NCBI GenBank assembly: GCA_964538565.1
Contig: CAZIGW010000258.1
Coordinates: forward strand, 1 to 34,983
From: CAYVBN01 sp964538565
Lineage (GTDB): Bacteria > Pseudomonadota > Alphaproteobacteria > Rhizobiales > Xanthobacteraceae
Reading direction: 5' to 3'
DNA length: 34,983 nt
The notes under the pieces are model-generated. The model searched no databases, had not been told where the DNA came from, and saw only the letters and a list, made by a program, of their open reading frames with translations. The translations under genes and the position numbers were made by a program. Positions 15,686-23,146 of this stretch are shown in pieces (the stretch's first letter is position 1; the number at the start of each line of letters is the position of its first letter).

Positions 15686-16576
15686 CTACTTTCTGTCGCG
15701 CAAGAACCGGATGATTCCGGAGAAATCGACGCCGGCATGACCGGCCTCGACATAGCGGCCGTAGAGGTTCGCGGCCTCCGCCACCAGCGCCAACGGTGCG
15801 CCCGATGGCCGGGCGGCCTCCTGCGCGAGCCGAAGGTCCTTGAGCATCATGGCGGCGGTGAATCCGGCCTTGTAGCCCCGATTGGCGGGCGATGAGGGCA
15901 CCGGGCCCGGCACCGGGCAGTAGCTCGTCAGCGACCAGCACTGCCCGGACGAGGTCGAGGCGACCTCGAACAGCTTTTCGGCGGCGAGGCCGAGCCTGTC
16001 GGCCAGCACGAAGGCCTCGCACACGGCGATCATCGACGCGCCGAGGATCATGTTGTTGCAGATCTTGGCGGCCTGGCCGGTGCCGGAATCGCCGGCGTGC
16101 ACCACCGTCCGGCCCATCGCCGCGAGGATCGGGCCGGCCCGCACGAAGGCGCTTTCGCGGCCGCCGACCATGAAGGTCAGCGTGGCCGCCTCGGCGCCGG
16201 CGACGCCGCCAGAGACCGGCGCGTCGAGCATCGCCAGGCCGCGCCGTTCGGCCTCGGTCGCGACCCCACGGGCGGTCGCGACGTCGATGGTCGAGCAATC
16301 GATCAGCAGCGCCGCGGATTGCGCGTTGGCCACGACGCCGTCGTCGCCCAGGTAGACGTCGCGCACCTCGCGCCCGCTCGGCAGCATGGTGATGATCGCG
16401 TCGGCGCGCGTGGCGGCGAGCCGCGCCGAGGCGACCGAGGCACCGCCCGCCGAGACCAGCCGGTCGACCGCCGCGCCGTCGAGGTCGAAACCCTCGACCG
16501 TGTGACCGGCCTTGAGCAGGTTGCGGGCCATCGGCAGGCCCATCTTGCCCAGCCCGATGAAACCGATCCGCGTCAT
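15686..16576 (-). CDS. mmsB: 3-hydroxyisobutyrate dehydrogenase
   Basis: Oxidises 3-hydroxyisobutyrate to methylmalonate semialdehyde with NAD+, a step of valine breakdown. 296 residues from ATG with AGGAG upstream. Motifs: the Rossmann start IGFIGLGKMGLPMARNLL, the substrate loop DAPVSGGVAGAEAATLT, the catalytic lysine in GQAAKICNNMILG, and MLKDLRLAQEAA near the C-terminus. Complete. The hydrolase that makes its substrate is two genes upstream on the same strand. A related beta-hydroxyacid dehydrogenase such as tartronate semialdehyde reductase is the alternative, but the context favours the valine pathway. Confidence 0.9.
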   Translation of the reverse strand: MTRIGFIGLGKMGLPMARNLLKAGHTVEGFDLDGAAVDRLVSAGGASVASARLAATRADAIITMLPSGREVRDVYLGDDGVVANAQSAALLIDCSTIDVATARGVATEAERRGLAMLDAPVSGGVAGAEAATLTFMVGGRESAFVRAGPILAAMGRTVVHAGDSGTGQAAKICNNMILGASMIAVCEAFVLADRLGLAAEKLFEVASTSSGQCWSLTSYCPVPGPVPSSPANRGYKAGFTAAMMLKDLRLAQEAARPSGAPLALVAEAANLYGRYVEAGHAGVDFSGIIRFLRDRK

Positions 16577-16600
16577 GGCTCCTCTCCCTGCCGACGTTCG

Positions 16601-17044
16601 TCACGGTGGCTGTTCGCGCGCCGCCAGAATGGCGAGCAGCAGGTACGCACAGATCAGCACGGCTTCGACCAGCACGACGGCAAGCTGCCCGCCATAGATC
16701 TGCGGAAAGAACGCCTGGACCGCGACCATCGACACCGAGGCGGTGAGCCACACGACGGCGCCCCACGGCGCGGCGAGCCACAGGCCGACGGCCGCGACGA
16801 GATCGATCACCGCGAAAAAAACGGTGGCGGTCTGCCATGGCAGCGGATGCGCCTCGAACGGACCGCCCGCAGTCGTCGTGAACCCGCAGACGATCGCCCA
16901 GTGCGACAGGCCCTTGATCATCGAGATCCCGGCCATCACGCGCAGGAACAGAAGCAGCCGGTCGGTCCAGCTCGACGAACGCTCCTCGTCGACGTGGACC
17001 GGCTCGAGCTCGCGCACAGGATCGCGGGCGGAACGGTCGCTCAT
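16601..17044 (-). CDS. DUF6163-like membrane protein
   Basis: 147 residues from the ATG at 17042-17044, overlapping the stop of the upstream hydrolase gene in an ATGA arrangement, so translation is coupled. After a charged cytoplasmic N-terminus of about 25 residues there are four probable membrane segments (LLLFLRVMAGISMIKGLSHW; TATVFFAVIDLVAAVGLWLA; AVVWLTASVSMVAVQAFF; LAVVLVEAVLICAYLLLA). This pattern fits the Hyphomicrobiales family DUF6163. Function unknown. The fixed position between two enzymes of valine degradation suggests a role linked to that pathway or to its transport, which is inference. Confidence 0.8.
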   Translation of the reverse strand: MSDRSARDPVRELEPVHVDEERSSSWTDRLLLFLRVMAGISMIKGLSHWAIVCGFTTTAGGPFEAHPLPWQTATVFFAVIDLVAAVGLWLAAPWGAVVWLTASVSMVAVQAFFPQIYGGQLAVVLVEAVLICAYLLLAILAAREQPP

Positions 17045-18099
17045 GGCAGCACGAGCTCGCGGTCGAGCGGATCGAAATGGCGGGCGACGTCCGCCTCGCC
17101 CACCTCGACGAGGCTCGCCGGACGCCACTTGGGCCGGTTGTCCTTGTCGATGATGGCCGCACGCACGCCTTCGTAGAAGTCGTGTCCGTAGACGACGCGC
17201 GAGACGATGCGGAACTCCGCCTGCATGCACTCCTCGAAGGACCCGTTGCGCCCGCCGCGCATCTGCGCCAGCGCGATCTTGAGGCTGAGCGGCGCTTTGC
17301 CACGGATCGCGTCGGCCGTCGAGGCGGCCCATTCGGCCTCCTCCCCCGACGCGGCCGCGGCCGCGTCGAGCCCGGCCAGAATAGCCTCAACGGTGCCGGC
17401 TGCGAACAGCCGGTCGATCAGCGCGCGGCGCGTGGCGATGGGCCCCTCGCCGGCCGGCTCCGCGAAGGCCGCGAGAACCGCATCGACCGGAATGGTCCCG
17501 CACAACGCCTCGACGAGATCGGGCAGGCGCACGGAGGAGATCCGGTGCGTGGCGATGCCGGTCGCGACCGCGTCGGCGGGCGCGAGCCGCGCCCCGGTCA
17601 AGGCGCAATACGTGCCCGTTTCGCCCGGCATGTGCGAAAGGAACCAGGTCGCGCCGATATCGGGAAAGAAGCCGATGCCGACCTCCGGCATGGCAAACGC
17701 GAACGCATCGCCCGCCACGCGGTGCGAGCCGTGAATGGAGATTCCCGCCCCGCCGCCCATCACGATGCCGTCGATGACGGCCACATAGGGCTTCGGGTAG
17801 CGCTTGATGAAGGCGTTGAGCGCGTATTCCTCGCGGAAGAAGACGAGCGCCTCCTCCTGCCGCCCGGCGCGGCCGAGCGCATGGACCTCACGCAGATCGC
17901 CGCCGGCGCAAAACGCCCGGCCCGGCACGGCGGTGACGACGACGCGGCTCACCGCCGGATCGCGCGCCCAGTCGTCAAGCTGCGCCGCGAGCGCCCGCAC
18001 CATCCCGGCCGTGAGGGCATTGAGCGCCTGCGGCCGGTTCAGCGTGACGACGCCGGCCGCGCCCCGGCGCGCGAAAAGGATGTCGGAATCCGTGGACAT
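17041..18099 (-). CDS. 3-hydroxyisobutyryl-CoA hydrolase (enoyl-CoA hydratase superfamily)
   Basis: Releases 3-hydroxyisobutyrate from its CoA ester in valine catabolism. 352 residues from the ATG at 18097-18099 (MSTDSDILF); a GTG 14 codons upstream is an alternative. The crotonase core shows TLNRPQALNALT, AFCAGGDLREV for the oxyanion hole, KPYVAVIDGIVMGGGAGIS, and the hydrolase signature MPEVGIGFFPDIGATWFL with the catalytic Glu and Asp. The C-terminal extension (FEECMQAEFRIVSR, GVRAAIIDKDNRPKW) separates these hydrolases from ordinary hydratases. It is coupled to the DUF6163 gene and then mmsB, giving two consecutive steps of one pathway. Confidence 0.92.
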   Translation of the reverse strand: MSTDSDILFARRGAAGVVTLNRPQALNALTAGMVRALAAQLDDWARDPAVSRVVVTAVPGRAFCAGGDLREVHALGRAGRQEEALVFFREEYALNAFIKRYPKPYVAVIDGIVMGGGAGISIHGSHRVAGDAFAFAMPEVGIGFFPDIGATWFLSHMPGETGTYCALTGARLAPADAVATGIATHRISSVRLPDLVEALCGTIPVDAVLAAFAEPAGEGPIATRRALIDRLFAAGTVEAILAGLDAAAAASGEEAEWAASTADAIRGKAPLSLKIALAQMRGGRNGSFEECMQAEFRIVSRVVYGHDFYEGVRAAIIDKDNRPKWRPASLVEVGEADVARHFDPLDRELVLP

Positions 18100-18150
18100 G
18101 GCTTGCGGGGACCGGCCCGGTTGAATGCCGCCTTCCCGCACGCTCGAGTC

Positions 18151-18259
18151 ACCTCTCCTTGGGGAGAGGTCGGATCGCGAAGCGATCCGGGTGAGGGGCG
18201 GTCGTCCTGTCGAGGGTCTCGGCCCCCTCCCCCCAACCCTCTTCCCACGGGCGAGAGGG
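18151..18259. repeat. Dispersed palindromic intergenic repeat with three hairpins
   Basis: Three consecutive hairpins: ACCTCTCC/GGAGAGGT (18151-18170), CGGATCGC/GCGATCCG around GAA (18171-18189) and CCCTCT/AGAGGG (18237-18259). The first two together resemble a dispersed element frequent between genes in Bradyrhizobium-like genomes. It lies between the ABC permease gene and the hydrolase gene on the same strand, where it may end transcription or protect the upstream mRNA. Copy number cannot be judged from this window. Confidence 0.65.
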
Positions 18260-18321
18260 AGCGCGCCGGGTTCGACGCAAATCCAGAGAAGGGACCACCC
18301 TGCCGCAAGACCATCTGCTCG

Positions 18322-19239
18322 TCATTCCTTCACGGCCCCCGTCATCGCCGAAACATAGTGCTCGACGAAGAACGCGTAGAGCATCACGAGCGGCAGCGAG
18401 CCGACGAGCGCACCCGCCATCAGCGACCCCCAGCGGTAGATGTCGCCGTCGACGAATTCGTTCACAATCGCCACCGGAACGGTCTTGTTCTGCGTCGAGG
18501 AGATGAACGTGAGCGCGTAGATGAACTCGTTCCAGCACAGCGTGAAGCAGAAGATGAAGGCGGAGATCAGGCCGGGCACCGCCAGCGGAATCACGATCCT
18601 GGTCAGGATCTGCCAGCGGCTCGCGCCGTCGATCAGCGCGCATTCCTCGAGCTCGAACGGGATGGTCTTGAAATAACCCATCAGCAGCCAGGTCGAGAAC
18701 GGAATGAGGATGGTCGGATAGGTGAGGATGAGCGCGAACGGCGTGTCGAACAGGCCGTACTGGAACACGACGGTGGAGAGCGGAATGAACAGGATCGAGG
18801 GCGGGATCAGATAGGCGAGGAAAATGAGCCCGCCGACCCACTGCGCGCCGCGATAGCGCAGCCGGACGATCGCGTAGGCGGCGAGCACGCTGGCGATCAT
18901 GCCGATGATCGTCGAGGCGACCGCGACGAGCACGGTGTTCCACAGCCAGCGCGGATAATAGGTTTCGAACAGCAGCCGATGGATGTGCTTGAAGGTCGGC
19001 GTCCAGGTCCAGAACGGGCTGACCCGCTCCATGTCGAGCAGTTGCTCGTCCGGCTTGATGGCGGTGAGCGCCATCCAATAGAACGGGAACAGAAGCACCA
19101 GCATGATGATGCCGAGCGGAAGATAGAGCGTCACGAGCCGCTTCGGCAGCGACGCCAGATAGCTCATGCCTTCCGAATAGTCCGCGGCCGGGGCGCGTCG
19201 CGGTGCGGGCTTGCCGGCGCCTGCCACGACCTCAGCCAC
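18322..19239 (-). CDS. Sugar-type ABC transporter permease (MalG-like, CUT1 family)
   Basis: About 305 residues. I prefer the GTG at 19237-19239 because GGGGA stands eight nt upstream and it overlaps the stop of the preceding small gene; an ATG at 19165-19167 (MSYLASLP) would give a 281-residue protein but has a poorly spaced ribosome binding site. Six membrane segments follow. The EAA coupling motif is ELEECALIDGASRWQILTRI. The first segment is followed by a periplasmic domain with ERVSPFWTWTPTFKH, as in MalG-type proteins. Last gene of a five-gene transporter set read right to left. Confidence 0.9.
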   Translation of the reverse strand: MAEVVAGAGKPAPRRAPAADYSEGMSYLASLPKRLVTLYLPLGIIMLVLLFPFYWMALTAIKPDEQLLDMERVSPFWTWTPTFKHIHRLLFETYYPRWLWNTVLVAVASTIIGMIASVLAAYAIVRLRYRGAQWVGGLIFLAYLIPPSILFIPLSTVVFQYGLFDTPFALILTYPTILIPFSTWLLMGYFKTIPFELEECALIDGASRWQILTRIVIPLAVPGLISAFIFCFTLCWNEFIYALTFISSTQNKTVPVAIVNEFVDGDIYRWGSLMAGALVGSLPLVMLYAFFVEHYVSAMTGAVKE

Positions 19240-19360
19240 GGCGGCGATCCCCGGTCGTGAGCAAAAATCGAACCGCCGATTCGATCGCATCGAGGCAGTC
19301 GCCGCGGGCCGAACTCGCGGCGAGCGCTCGTTCGAGCTGATCGGAAATTGCTCTAGTCAT
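19232..19360 (-). CDS. Previously unlisted 42-residue protein between two ABC permease genes
   Basis: The frame starts at ATG 19358-19360 with an excellent Shine-Dalgarno (GGGAGAGG, three nt before the ATG) inside the 3' end of the MalF-like gene. It overlaps that gene by 8 nt (ATGACTAG) and the next permease gene by 8 nt (GTGGCTGA). The product is probably two short helices: ISDQLERALAASSARG and DCLDAIESAVRFLLTTG, ending in a basic tail (DRRRG). It has no membrane segment or signal peptide. I do not recognise a family. The strong ribosome binding site and the tight overlaps on both sides argue that it is translated; a coupling peptide that only re-starts ribosomes at the second permease is the alternative. 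Confidence 0.6.
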   Translation of the reverse strand: MTRAISDQLERALAASSARGDCLDAIESAVRFLLTTGDRRRG

Positions 19361-20309
19361 TCGCCTCTCCCTGCTGCCACTTGCGCCGCTGCAACCCGAA
19401 CCAGGAGATCAGGATCGCGGCGAGCAGGAACGGAATCATCGCGGTCGAGATCGCGGCGCCCTCGCCGAGATAGCCGCTGAGGATGGCGCGCTGATACGAG
19501 AGCGTCGCCATCAGGTGGGTGGCGTTGACCGGGCCGCCGCGCGTGATCGCCCAGATGAGCTGGAAGTCGGTGAACGTGAAGAGCACCGAGAAGGTCCTCA
19601 CCACGGCGATGATGGGCGTGAGCAGCGGATAGGTGATGTGGCGGAAGATCTGCCAGCGGGTGGCGCCGTCGATCGTCGCCGCCTCGTAGAGCGACGGCGA
19701 GACCGTCTGCAGGCCGGCGAGCAGCGTGATGGCGATGAACGGCACGCCGCGCCAGATGTTGGCGAAGATCACCGACCAGCGCGCGTTCCACGGGTCGCCG
19801 AGGAAATCGATGTTGTGGTCGATCAGGCCGAGGTGGCGCAGCGACCAGGAGATGATCGAGAATTGCGCGTCGTAGAGCCACCAGAAGGCGATCGCCGAGA
19901 GCACGGTCGGGACGATGAACGGGATGAGGATGACCGCGCGGATCACCGCCTTGAACGGCAGGTTCTCGTTGAGCAGCAGCGCGAGATAGAGTCCGACCGC
20001 GAACTTGATGGTGCTGGCGACGCCCGTATAGAGCAGCGTGTTGAACACCGAGAGCCAGAACACGTCGTCGCCCCACAGCCACGCGTAGTTCTCGAGGCCG
20101 ACGAAGACGCCCGAGCGGCCGATGCGCGCGTCGGTGAACGAGAGCCAGACGCCGAGGCCGAGCGGATAGGCGAGAAACAGGATCAGGAAGGCGGCGGCCG
20201 GCAGCATGAACCAGAAACCGAGCCAGTTGCGGTCGGTCCTGAGCCGCCGCCAGGCCGCCGCGGCGGCGGTCGTCGGCATCGTTTTGCTTTCGAGCGCTAC
20301 CTCGGCCAT
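19353..20309 (-). CDS. Sugar-type ABC transporter permease (MalF-like, CUT1 family)
   Basis: 318 residues from the ATG at 20307-20309 (MAEVALESKTM); the ribosome binding site is weak (GAG). Six membrane segments, the first near residue 33 (FWFMLPAAAFLILFLAYPL). The periplasmic loop carries FVGLENYAWLW. The EAA loop is LYEAATIDGATRWQIFRHIT, then the last segments and a basic C-terminus. It is the partner of the MalG-like permease downstream. A 209-bp gap with a repeat-like hairpin separates it from the binding-protein gene. Confidence 0.92.
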   Translation of the reverse strand: MAEVALESKTMPTTAAAAAWRRLRTDRNWLGFWFMLPAAAFLILFLAYPLGLGVWLSFTDARIGRSGVFVGLENYAWLWGDDVFWLSVFNTLLYTGVASTIKFAVGLYLALLLNENLPFKAVIRAVILIPFIVPTVLSAIAFWWLYDAQFSIISWSLRHLGLIDHNIDFLGDPWNARWSVIFANIWRGVPFIAITLLAGLQTVSPSLYEAATIDGATRWQIFRHITYPLLTPIIAVVRTFSVLFTFTDFQLIWAITRGGPVNATHLMATLSYQRAILSGYLGEGAAISTAMIPFLLAAILISWFGLQRRKWQQGEAND

Positions 20310-20400
20310 TTTCTCGACCCGCGCGTCCCGGACAATCCGAGGCCCATTGGCTGTCCTCCCCGAGAGCGAAACGAAGAACTCTCGAACATCAAGCGCAAGC

Positions 20401-20436
20401 GTGCGTCTTCGCCATGCGAGTTCCTCGCAATGACAT
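20401..20436 (-). repeat. REP-like interspersed element between transporter genes
   Basis: Read on the minus strand it begins GTCATTGCGAGGAACTCGC, close to a dispersed motif (TCATTGCGAGGA...) that I recall from many proteobacterial genomes. A small hairpin is visible (GCGAG at 20416-20420, CTCGC at 20424-20428). It sits in the gap between binding-protein and permease genes, where such hairpins can keep the binding-protein mRNA more abundant. Confidence 0.4.
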
Positions 20437-20518
20437 TCGTCCAAATCTCGCCCCCGGGTCTGCACCGCAACGTGCGCGCCGCGATGCGCCGGGGGTCTGC
20501 GCCCGGAACCCGCACGCC

Positions 20519-21838
20519 TTACCGGTAGATCCGTTTCGCCTGCCGCTCGGCGACCGAGATCGCGCCCTTCACGTCCTCACGGCCGGTGCAGTAGTTGGCG
20601 AACATGTCCAGCACCAGGAAGTCGGCGATCGCGGTCGCCGCCTTCTCGCCGACCGAGCCGAGACCGCCGGCCGTCAAGGTGCGCTTGGCCACGTCGCGGA
20701 ACACCGTGCGCTTGGGATCCGACGTCCAGATCGGGTTGCTGTCATAGGCGTTGAGGCAATGCGTCAGATAGCCGACGGATCCTTCCAGCCACTTGTTGAA
20801 GTTGTCCGCCTCCAGCATGAACGCCATCAGCGCCTTGCACGCCTGCGGATACTTCGTGTAGCTCATGGCAAGCATCGGATACATGAGGTGGAACTCGGTC
20901 GGCTTGCCGACCGGCCCGATCGGCCAGTAGGCGTGGTCCATGTCCTCGGCGATCGCCTTCTTGGTCGGGTCCTTCTGGGCGGCGGCGTAGATCGAGATGC
21001 CGTTGTCGGTCCAGTGAACCTCGCCGGCGAGGAACGCCTTGTTGTTGGAGGCGTCGTTCCACGAGGCCGTTCCGGGGATCATGTTGTCGTAGAGCTGCTT
21101 GGCGTATTCGAGCGCCTTCGCGGTTTCCGGCGAGTTGAGGATCACCTTGTCGTCCTTGTCGACGAGGTTGCCGCCGTGCGCCCACAGGCACCAGTAGACC
21201 CACGCATTGCCGTCGCCCGAGGCATGGCCGAGCGCGAACCCGCCGGGCGTGTTGTTCTTCTTGGTCGCCTTCGCGTACTCGAGGAAGGCGTCGGTCCTGT
21301 CGGGGAACTTGGAGAAGCCGGCCTTCTTCAGCGCCGAGATGCGATAGTTGATGAGGTTGCCGCTGTAACAGACGGGAATCGCGATCCACTTGTTGCCGCT
21401 CTTGCCGTAGGCGACCGCGCTCGGCACCCAGCCGCCGTATTTCTTACCGAGGTAGTCGGCGACGTCGCTGACGTCGAGACACTTCTGCGGGAAGAGATGC
21501 GGCAGCGAATAGAGACCCCAGAACAGGTCGGGCCCCGCCCCGGTGTTGGCGGCGACCGAGGCTTTCGGCTGCACGTCCTCGTAGGATTCGCGCGAGATCG
21601 TCACCTTGACGCCCGTCGCCTTGGTGAACGCGTCGATCAGCGCGACGAAGGCGTCGTCCTCCGACTGCACGAAGTACTTCCAGCGCAGCATCGAGAGCTG
21701 CGCGCCGCTTTCCGGCTTCCATGGCGCGGACTGCGCCCAGGCTTTCGCCCATTCGAGCAGCGCCGGGCCGGTCAGGGCACCGGCCGCGCCCGCCGCGGTT
21801 GCGGCTTTGATGAGGGTCCGGCGAGTAAACATCGACAT
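20519..21838 (-). CDS. Sugar-type ABC transporter substrate-binding protein, Tat-exported
   Basis: 439 residues from the ATG at 21836-21838, with GGAGGAAG upstream. A twin-arginine signal (MSMFTRRTLIKAATAAG) leads to an Ala-rich core and likely cleavage after KAWAQ. The mature protein belongs to the MalE/UgpB-type extracellular binding proteins: FTKATGVKVTISRESYEDVQ, ANTGAGPDLFWGLYSLPHLF, AYGKSGNKWIAIPVCYSGNL, AFLAGEVHWTDNGISIY. It carries several cysteines, unusual for a sugar-binding protein and perhaps one reason for Tat export of a folded form. Substrate unknown; polyol, oligosaccharide or glycerophosphodiester are all possible in this family. Confidence 0.92.
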   Translation of the reverse strand: MSMFTRRTLIKAATAAGAAGALTGPALLEWAKAWAQSAPWKPESGAQLSMLRWKYFVQSEDDAFVALIDAFTKATGVKVTISRESYEDVQPKASVAANTGAGPDLFWGLYSLPHLFPQKCLDVSDVADYLGKKYGGWVPSAVAYGKSGNKWIAIPVCYSGNLINYRISALKKAGFSKFPDRTDAFLEYAKATKKNNTPGGFALGHASGDGNAWVYWCLWAHGGNLVDKDDKVILNSPETAKALEYAKQLYDNMIPGTASWNDASNNKAFLAGEVHWTDNGISIYAAAQKDPTKKAIAEDMDHAYWPIGPVGKPTEFHLMYPMLAMSYTKYPQACKALMAFMLEADNFNKWLEGSVGYLTHCLNAYDSNPIWTSDPKRTVFRDVAKRTLTAGGLGSVGEKAATAIADFLVLDMFANYCTGREDVKGAISVAERQAKRIYR

Positions 21839-21869
21839 GTGTCTTCCTCCCTCGTGCTTGGTCGCTCGT

Positions 21870-22937
21870 TTACGCAGCGAGCCGTTTGCCCGTCGTCTTG
21901 TCGAACAGATGCACAAGCCGCGGATCGGGTTTGAGCCGGATCCTGTCGCCCGGCCTGAACTGATGGCGTTCGCGAAAGACGGCGATGATCTCCTCGCCGC
22001 CGAGCCGCGCGACGATCTGCAACTCCGAGCCGGTCGGCTCGACCACCTGCACGGTCGCCTCCGCCCCGTCGTCGGCGAGCGCGAAATGCTCGGGACGAAT
22101 GCCGTAGACGGCCGGCCGGCCGTCTTCGGAACCCCGCGCCGCCGCGAGCGGCAGCGCGACGCCGCCCGGGCCTTCGAAACGCGCCTTGCCGTTGGCGCGG
22201 ATCGTACCGGGCAGGAAGTTCATCGCCGGCGAGCCGATGAATCCCGCGACGAACAGGTTCTCGGGGCGATCGTAGAGTTCGAGCGGGGCGCCGATCTGTT
22301 CGACCAGGCCGTCGTGCATCACCACGATCTTGTCCGCCATCGTCATCGCCTCGATCTGGTCATGCGTGACGTAGACGGTCGTCGTCTTGAGCCGCTGATG
22401 CAGTTCCTTGATCTCGGTGCGCATCTGCACGCGCAGCTTGGCGTCGAGGTTGGAGAGCGGCTCGTCGAACAGGAAGACCTGCGGATCGCGCACGATCGCG
22501 CGGCCCATCGCGACGCGCTGGCGCTGGCCGCCGGAGAGCTGGCGCGGGTAACGATCGAGCAGATGCCCGAGGCCGAGAATCTCGGCGGCCCGGCTGACGC
22601 GCTTGGTGATCTCGTCCCTGGGCGCGCCGCGCAGCCTGAGCGAGAAGCCCATGTTGGCCGCCACCGTCATGTGGGGATAGAGCGCGTAGTTCTGGAACAC
22701 CATCGCAACATCGCGCTCCTTCGGCGGCAGGTCGTTGACCACGCGCTCGCCGATGCGGATCTCGCCCGCCGAGATGTTCTCGAGGCCGGCAATCATGCGC
22801 AGAAGGGTCGACTTGCCGCAGCCCGACGGTCCGACCAGCACGACGAACTCGCCGTCGTCGATGACGATATCGACGCCGTGGATGACGTAGAGCGCGCCGA
22901 ATGCCTTGCGGACGTCGCGGATCGCGACCGACGCCAT
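21870..22937 (-). CDS. Sugar-type ABC transporter ATPase (UgpC/MalK-like)
   Basis: 355 residues from the ATG at 22935-22937, preceded by GGGAGGAG. Walker A GPSGCGKST (36-44), Q-loop MVFQNYALYPHM, signature LSGGQRQRVAMGRA (134-147), Walker B VFLFDEPLSNLDA, H-loop YVTHDQIEAMTMAD (His192). The C-terminal TOBE regulatory domain starts near residue 240 (GSPAMNFLPGTI, YGIRPEHFAL). All ATPase motifs are intact. First gene of the set ATPase, binding protein, permease, small gene, permease, so the importer is complete. Confidence 0.95.
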   Translation of the reverse strand: MASVAIRDVRKAFGALYVIHGVDIVIDDGEFVVLVGPSGCGKSTLLRMIAGLENISAGEIRIGERVVNDLPPKERDVAMVFQNYALYPHMTVAANMGFSLRLRGAPRDEITKRVSRAAEILGLGHLLDRYPRQLSGGQRQRVAMGRAIVRDPQVFLFDEPLSNLDAKLRVQMRTEIKELHQRLKTTTVYVTHDQIEAMTMADKIVVMHDGLVEQIGAPLELYDRPENLFVAGFIGSPAMNFLPGTIRANGKARFEGPGGVALPLAAARGSEDGRPAVYGIRPEHFALADDGAEATVQVVEPTGSELQIVARLGGEEIIAVFRERHQFRPGDRIRLKPDPRLVHLFDKTTGKRLAA

Positions 22938-23080
22938 GCTGCTCCTCCCGGTTCGCTCGGCGCCAAGCCGGGTGCGCGTGGGGTTTCCCCTTATGATGCG
23001 CGGCCGCGGCCCTCCTATTGTCCACATTCGTGGCGTCAACGCGAGTCTTTCGCGGGCCTGGGCCGGCCGACCCGATCGAC

Positions 23081-23107
23081 GTGTGGGCGGAAATGGGCCG
23101 CCCACGC
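23081..23107 (-). other. Strong hairpin downstream of the DUF1259 gene
   Basis: Exact 8-bp arms GTGGGCGG (23083-23090) and CCGCCCAC (23098-23105) with a 7-nt loop, extended by one wobble and one G:C pair. It begins about 40 nt after the DUF1259 stop codon on the minus strand. No T-tract follows on that strand, so it is not a canonical intrinsic terminator. It also lies about 145 nt before the ABC operon start. Confidence 0.5.
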
Positions 23108-23146
23108 ATCAGGTCCCGAGATCTTCCCTCCAATCCTCGACGAGGA

